NCBI GenBank assembly: GCA_016185815.1
Contig: JACPMT010000028.1
Span: 1-7,210 of the forward strand
Reading direction: 5' to 3'
Origin: Candidatus Woesearchaeota archaeon
GTDB lineage: Archaea > Nanobdellota > Nanobdellia > Woesearchaeales > GW2011-AR4
DNA: 7,210 nucleotides
Shown one piece after another: positions 5,335 to 7,210 of the stretch. Positions within the stretch are counted from its first letter, which is position 1. The number at the start of each line of letters is the position of its first letter. The notes beneath the pieces were generated by a model. It worked only from the letters and a program-made list of their open reading frames with translations, was not told the origin of the DNA and did not search any database. The position numbers and the translations under genes are program-made.

Positions 5335-5613
5335 ATGAATATAAATAAAATAAAAGAGTATTGGAATAAATCAAAACATTGGAAGAAAGGTTTGATTATT
5401 GCTTTAACTATTTTTATAATATTAAACATTTTTTATTTAATTTTTTCAATACTTGTATTCAAAGAAATAGTATGCCCTGATTTCGGTGGAGGTTTTAGTT
5501 GTGGGTTACTGGGCTACTTAATAATGTCCTTTATTCATTTTTTTTTGGTATTTCATCTTTATAGGTTTACCTATAATAATAGTTTTTTCAATTATAGGGT
5601 ATTTTATCAGTAA
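5335..5613 (+). CDS. Small membrane protein, unrecognised, 3' part frameshifted
   Basis: 92 residues as read. Residues 1-18 are basic and soluble (KIKEYWNKSKHWKKG), followed by a hydrophobic helix (about 19-42), a loop with two cysteines in CPDFGGGFSC (47-56), and a second helix from about 58. I do not recognise the family; it resembles many small archaeal two- or three-helix membrane proteins. After the T9 run at 5538-5546 the reading frame turns into an improbable end (HLYRFTYNNSFFNYRVFYQ). The frame one base ahead continues as a clean hydrophobic helix and lysine-rich tail. Removing one T would give a 98-residue protein ending at 5632, 19 bases before the kinase gene. The strong Shine-Dalgarno shows that the gene is or was translated. 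No function can be inferred. Confidence 0.6.
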   Translation: MNINKIKEYWNKSKHWKKGLIIALTIFIILNIFYLIFSILVFKEIVCPDFGGGFSCGLLGYLIMSFIHFFLVFHLYRFTYNNSFFNYRVFYQ

Positions 5614-5632
5614 AAATAAAAAACAAAATTAA
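5546..5632 (+). other. Out-of-frame C-terminal helix of the small membrane protein
   Basis: From TGG at 5546 the +1 frame reads WYFIFIGLPIIIVFSIIGYF and then ISKNKKQN before TAA at 5630-5632. This is a typical final membrane helix with a positively charged tail, joined to the upstream part across the T9 run. It indicates a one-base indel in the homopolymer, real or from sequencing. Confidence 0.65.
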
Positions 5633-5651
5633 ATTAAAAAATAAAAACAAA

Positions 5652-6626
5652 ATGAAGCAGCGGCTATTAAAAATATTAGAGCAATTCAGAAATAAAAAAA
5701 TACTTGTTGTAGGAGACATTATGCTTGACAAGTACATCTGGGGAGAAGTTTCAAGGATAAGCCCTGAAGCTCCTGTTCAGGTTGTTCATGTGCAAAGGGA
5801 GACTTACGCGCCTGGCGGCGCTTCAAATGTTGCCAGCAATATTTCAGCCTTGAGCGGGAAAGCCCATATGGTTGGGATTGTTGGAAATGACGAAGCAAAA
5901 AAAGTTCTTATTGAGGAATTGAAAAACAGGGGAATCGACACAAATGGCATTTTGATTGATAACGACAAGCCAACCACCCAAAAAGTAAGGATTGTTGGAA
6001 GAAGCCAGCAATTGCTTAGGGTTGATTATGAAAAGAAGGAGCATGTGCACCAAAATATAGAACGCTCTGTGATAGCATTTTTTGAGAAAATTATCAGGGA
6101 AATTGATGTTGCAGTTATTTCTGATTATGCGAAAGGGGTAATAACCCAGGAGATTTGCGGCAAGCTGGTACAGATAGCAAGAGAGCATAAAAAAGCAATT
6201 ATAGTAGATCCAAAACCAAAGCACCGCGACTTTTACTCGAATGTTACTTTAATAACTCCCAATAATGCGGAAGCAAGCGAAATGACGGGCATTGAGGACG
6301 GAAATGACGATGCTGTCTTGGAGATGGGGCCAAAGCTTGTGAAGTATCTTAACACAAATGTTTTGATTACAAGAGGGGAGAAGGGCATGTCCCTTTTTGA
6401 GAAAGACGGAAATGTCACTCACGTGCCTGCAAAAGCCAAGGAAGTCTACAGCCTAATAGGGGCAGGCGACACAGTTGTTGCCACAATAGCGCTTGCGCTT
6501 GCATCTGGAGCAAGCCTTGAGGAAGCTGCAACAATTGCGAATATTGCAGCCGGAATCAAGGTAGGGAAAATAGGAACTGCTTCTGTCAGCATTGATGAAA
6601 TAAAAAGGGAAATTGAAAGCTTATGA
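5652..6626 (+). CDS. hldE (kinase domain only; rfaE1): D-glycero-D-manno-heptose 7-phosphate kinase (PfkB family, RfaE1/HldE N-domain type)
   Basis: 324 residues, the length of the kinase half of bacterial HldE, without the fused nucleotidylyltransferase. It phosphorylates heptose 7-phosphate at C1 using ATP. Diagnostic motifs are VVGDIMLDKYIWGEVSRISPEAP in two blocks (19-26 and 34-41), PGGASNVASN (54-63), RSQQLLRVDYE (117-127), SDYAKGVIT (157-165), VDPKPKHRDFY (185-195), TPNNAEASE (202-210) and GAGDT (270-274) with Asp273 the expected catalytic base. SRISPEAPV and SDYAKG separate it from other PfkB sugar kinases. One oddity is that SLIGAGD replaces the usual DVTGAGD just before the catalytic aspartate. 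It shares a 4-bp ATGA overlap with gmhB, so the two are surely cotranscribed. The leader is A-rich with no Shine-Dalgarno. Confidence 0.92.
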   Translation: MKQRLLKILEQFRNKKILVVGDIMLDKYIWGEVSRISPEAPVQVVHVQRETYAPGGASNVASNISALSGKAHMVGIVGNDEAKKVLIEELKNRGIDTNGILIDNDKPTTQKVRIVGRSQQLLRVDYEKKEHVHQNIERSVIAFFEKIIREIDVAVISDYAKGVITQEICGKLVQIAREHKKAIIVDPKPKHRDFYSNVTLITPNNAEASEMTGIEDGNDDAVLEMGPKLVKYLNTNVLITRGEKGMSLFEKDGNVTHVPAKAKEVYSLIGAGDTVVATIALALASGASLEEAATIANIAAGIKVGKIGTASVSIDEIKREIESL

Positions 6627-7150
6627 AAAAGGCAGTGCTGATGGACAGGGATGGCGTAGTAACAGAAGATACTGGCTATGTGCACAAAATAGAGGATTTC
6701 AATCTTGTTGAAAATGCTGTTGAGGGGCTAAAGCTATTGAAGGGTTTCAAACTTATTTTTATAACAAATCAAAGCGGGATTGGAAGGGGATATTTCAAGT
6801 TTGAGGATTTTTTGGATTACAATAACAGAGTTGTGCAGGAGCTAAAGAAAAACGGCATAAAGATAGAAAAGACTTATGTTTGCCCGCATGCACCTGAAGA
6901 CAACTGCGAGTGCAGAAAGCCAAAAACAAAAATGATAAAGGATGCTGCAAGGGATTTTGGAATTGACCTGGGCAAATCCTTCATGATAGGAGACAAGAAG
7001 ATAGATGTTGAGATGGGGCATAATGCAGGCTGCAAGTCGATTTTGGTGCTGACAGGCAACGGAATGAAGGAAAAAGAAAATGCAAACGCAGACTATGCTG
7101 CAAGGGACTTAATTGATGCTGCAAAATGGATCAGGGAAAATGACAAATAA
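6623..7150 (+). CDS. gmhB: D-glycero-D-manno-heptose 1,7-bisphosphate 7-phosphatase
   Basis: 175 residues, a compact HAD-superfamily phosphatase of the GmhB/HisB-N type. It removes the C7 phosphate of heptose 1,7-bisphosphate to give heptose 1-phosphate. Visible motifs are MDRDGV (7-12; nucleophile Asp8, acid/base Asp10), TNQSGIGRGYF (48-58), the zinc loop CPHAPEDNCECRKP (87-100; Cys87, His89, Cys95, Cys97) and IGDKKIDVEMG (122-132; metal ligands Asp124 and Asp128). The four zinc ligands and the RKP element are typical of GmhB. The start ATG overlaps the kinase stop by 4 bp and its own stop lies inside the next gene, so translation is coupled throughout. The related histidinol phosphatase is less likely given the neighbours. 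Confidence 0.93.
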   Translation: MKKAVLMDRDGVVTEDTGYVHKIEDFNLVENAVEGLKLLKGFKLIFITNQSGIGRGYFKFEDFLDYNNRVVQELKKNGIKIEKTYVCPHAPEDNCECRKPKTKMIKDAARDFGIDLGKSFMIGDKKIDVEMGHNAGCKSILVLTGNGMKEKENANADYAARDLIDAAKWIRENDK

Positions 7151-7210
7151 AAAAATCAGGACATTAAAAGAACTCATTCCAATAGTCAATAAGCTAAAAA
7201 AACAAAATAA
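7140..7210 (+). CDS. Start of an RfaE2/HldE C-domain-type heptose 1-phosphate nucleotidylyltransferase, 3' end outside window
   Basis: ATG at 7140 overlaps the gmhB stop by 11 bp and opens a frame running to the window edge (23 codons plus two bases). It begins MTNKKIRTLKELIPIVNKL, the typical 'KI.tleEL...v..lK' helix that precedes the VFTNGCFDLLH nucleotide-binding motif in RfaE2/HldE C-domains. Only this helix is visible, so the assignment rests mainly on pathway context: the kinase upstream lacks the fused nucleotidylyltransferase that must complete NDP-heptose synthesis. The catalytic motif would lie beyond 7210. Confidence 0.65.
   Translation, partial: MTNKKIRTLKELIPIVNKLKKQN

Noticed and set aside
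5614..5651. A-rich stretch before the heptose kinase gene as a repeat or origin element
   Set aside because: It is a simple low-complexity A/T spacer, part of which encodes the displaced lysine-rich tail of the small membrane protein; no repeated unit is present.
5844..6224. Minus-strand open frame of 126 codons opposite the heptose kinase
   Set aside because: Antisense to a canonical PfkB kinase, with no motif and no start signals.

Overview
This window looks like chromosomal DNA from an AT-rich archaeon, most plausibly a DPANN-type lineage such as Woesearchaeota-like genomes. That placement is an inference from gene content. The archaeal signs are the C-terminus of an AglB/STT3-type oligosaccharyltransferase, a GT2 plus DUF2304 gene pair, TATA-box promoters about 25 nt upstream of (nearly) leaderless starts, a ribbon-helix-helix (RHH)/nucleotidyltransferase fusion, and a Shine-Dalgarno of the archaeal GGTGAT type.

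Layout. (1) 2-1521, plus strand: the tail of a probable AglB gene, then directly a GT2 polyprenyl-phosphate sugar transferase (stop and start codons abut), then an overlapping DUF2304 membrane protein. This is a surface-glycosylation operon. (2) 1575-2630, plus strand: a GT9 (heptosyltransferase-like) glycosyltransferase behind its own TATA box. Its C-terminal helix lies out of frame just after the stop codon. (3) 2661-3410, minus strand: an RHH DNA-binding domain fused to a sugar-nucleotidyltransferase fold whose catalytic loop is degenerate. (4) 3411-3559: a divergent promoter region with one perfect 10-bp-arm palindrome and related half-sites over both promoters. (5) 3560-7210, plus strand: gmhA-type isomerase, a deoxyhypusine-synthase-like protein of unknown role, a small membrane protein broken by a one-base shift in a T9 run, hldE/rfaE1-type heptose-7-phosphate kinase, gmhB-type phosphatase, and the first 23 codons of an rfaE2-type nucleotidylyltransferase cut by the window edge.

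How it fits together. GmhA, the kinase, GmhB and the nucleotidylyltransferase are the four consecutive steps from sedoheptulose 7-phosphate to an NDP-D-glycero-D-manno-heptose. The GT9 enzyme is a natural candidate to transfer that heptose. The GT2/DUF2304/AglB group would attach glycans to lipid carrier and protein. The most interesting object is the divergent RHH-pseudonucleotidyltransferase. It sits opposite gmhA, and repeated palindromic elements overlap both predicted transcription starts, which suggests a sugar-nucleotide-sensing autoregulator of heptose synthesis. This regulatory model is inference. No CRISPR, tRNA, rRNA or mobile element was seen. No gene-free stretch exceeds 300 bases; the longest is 4130-4326.
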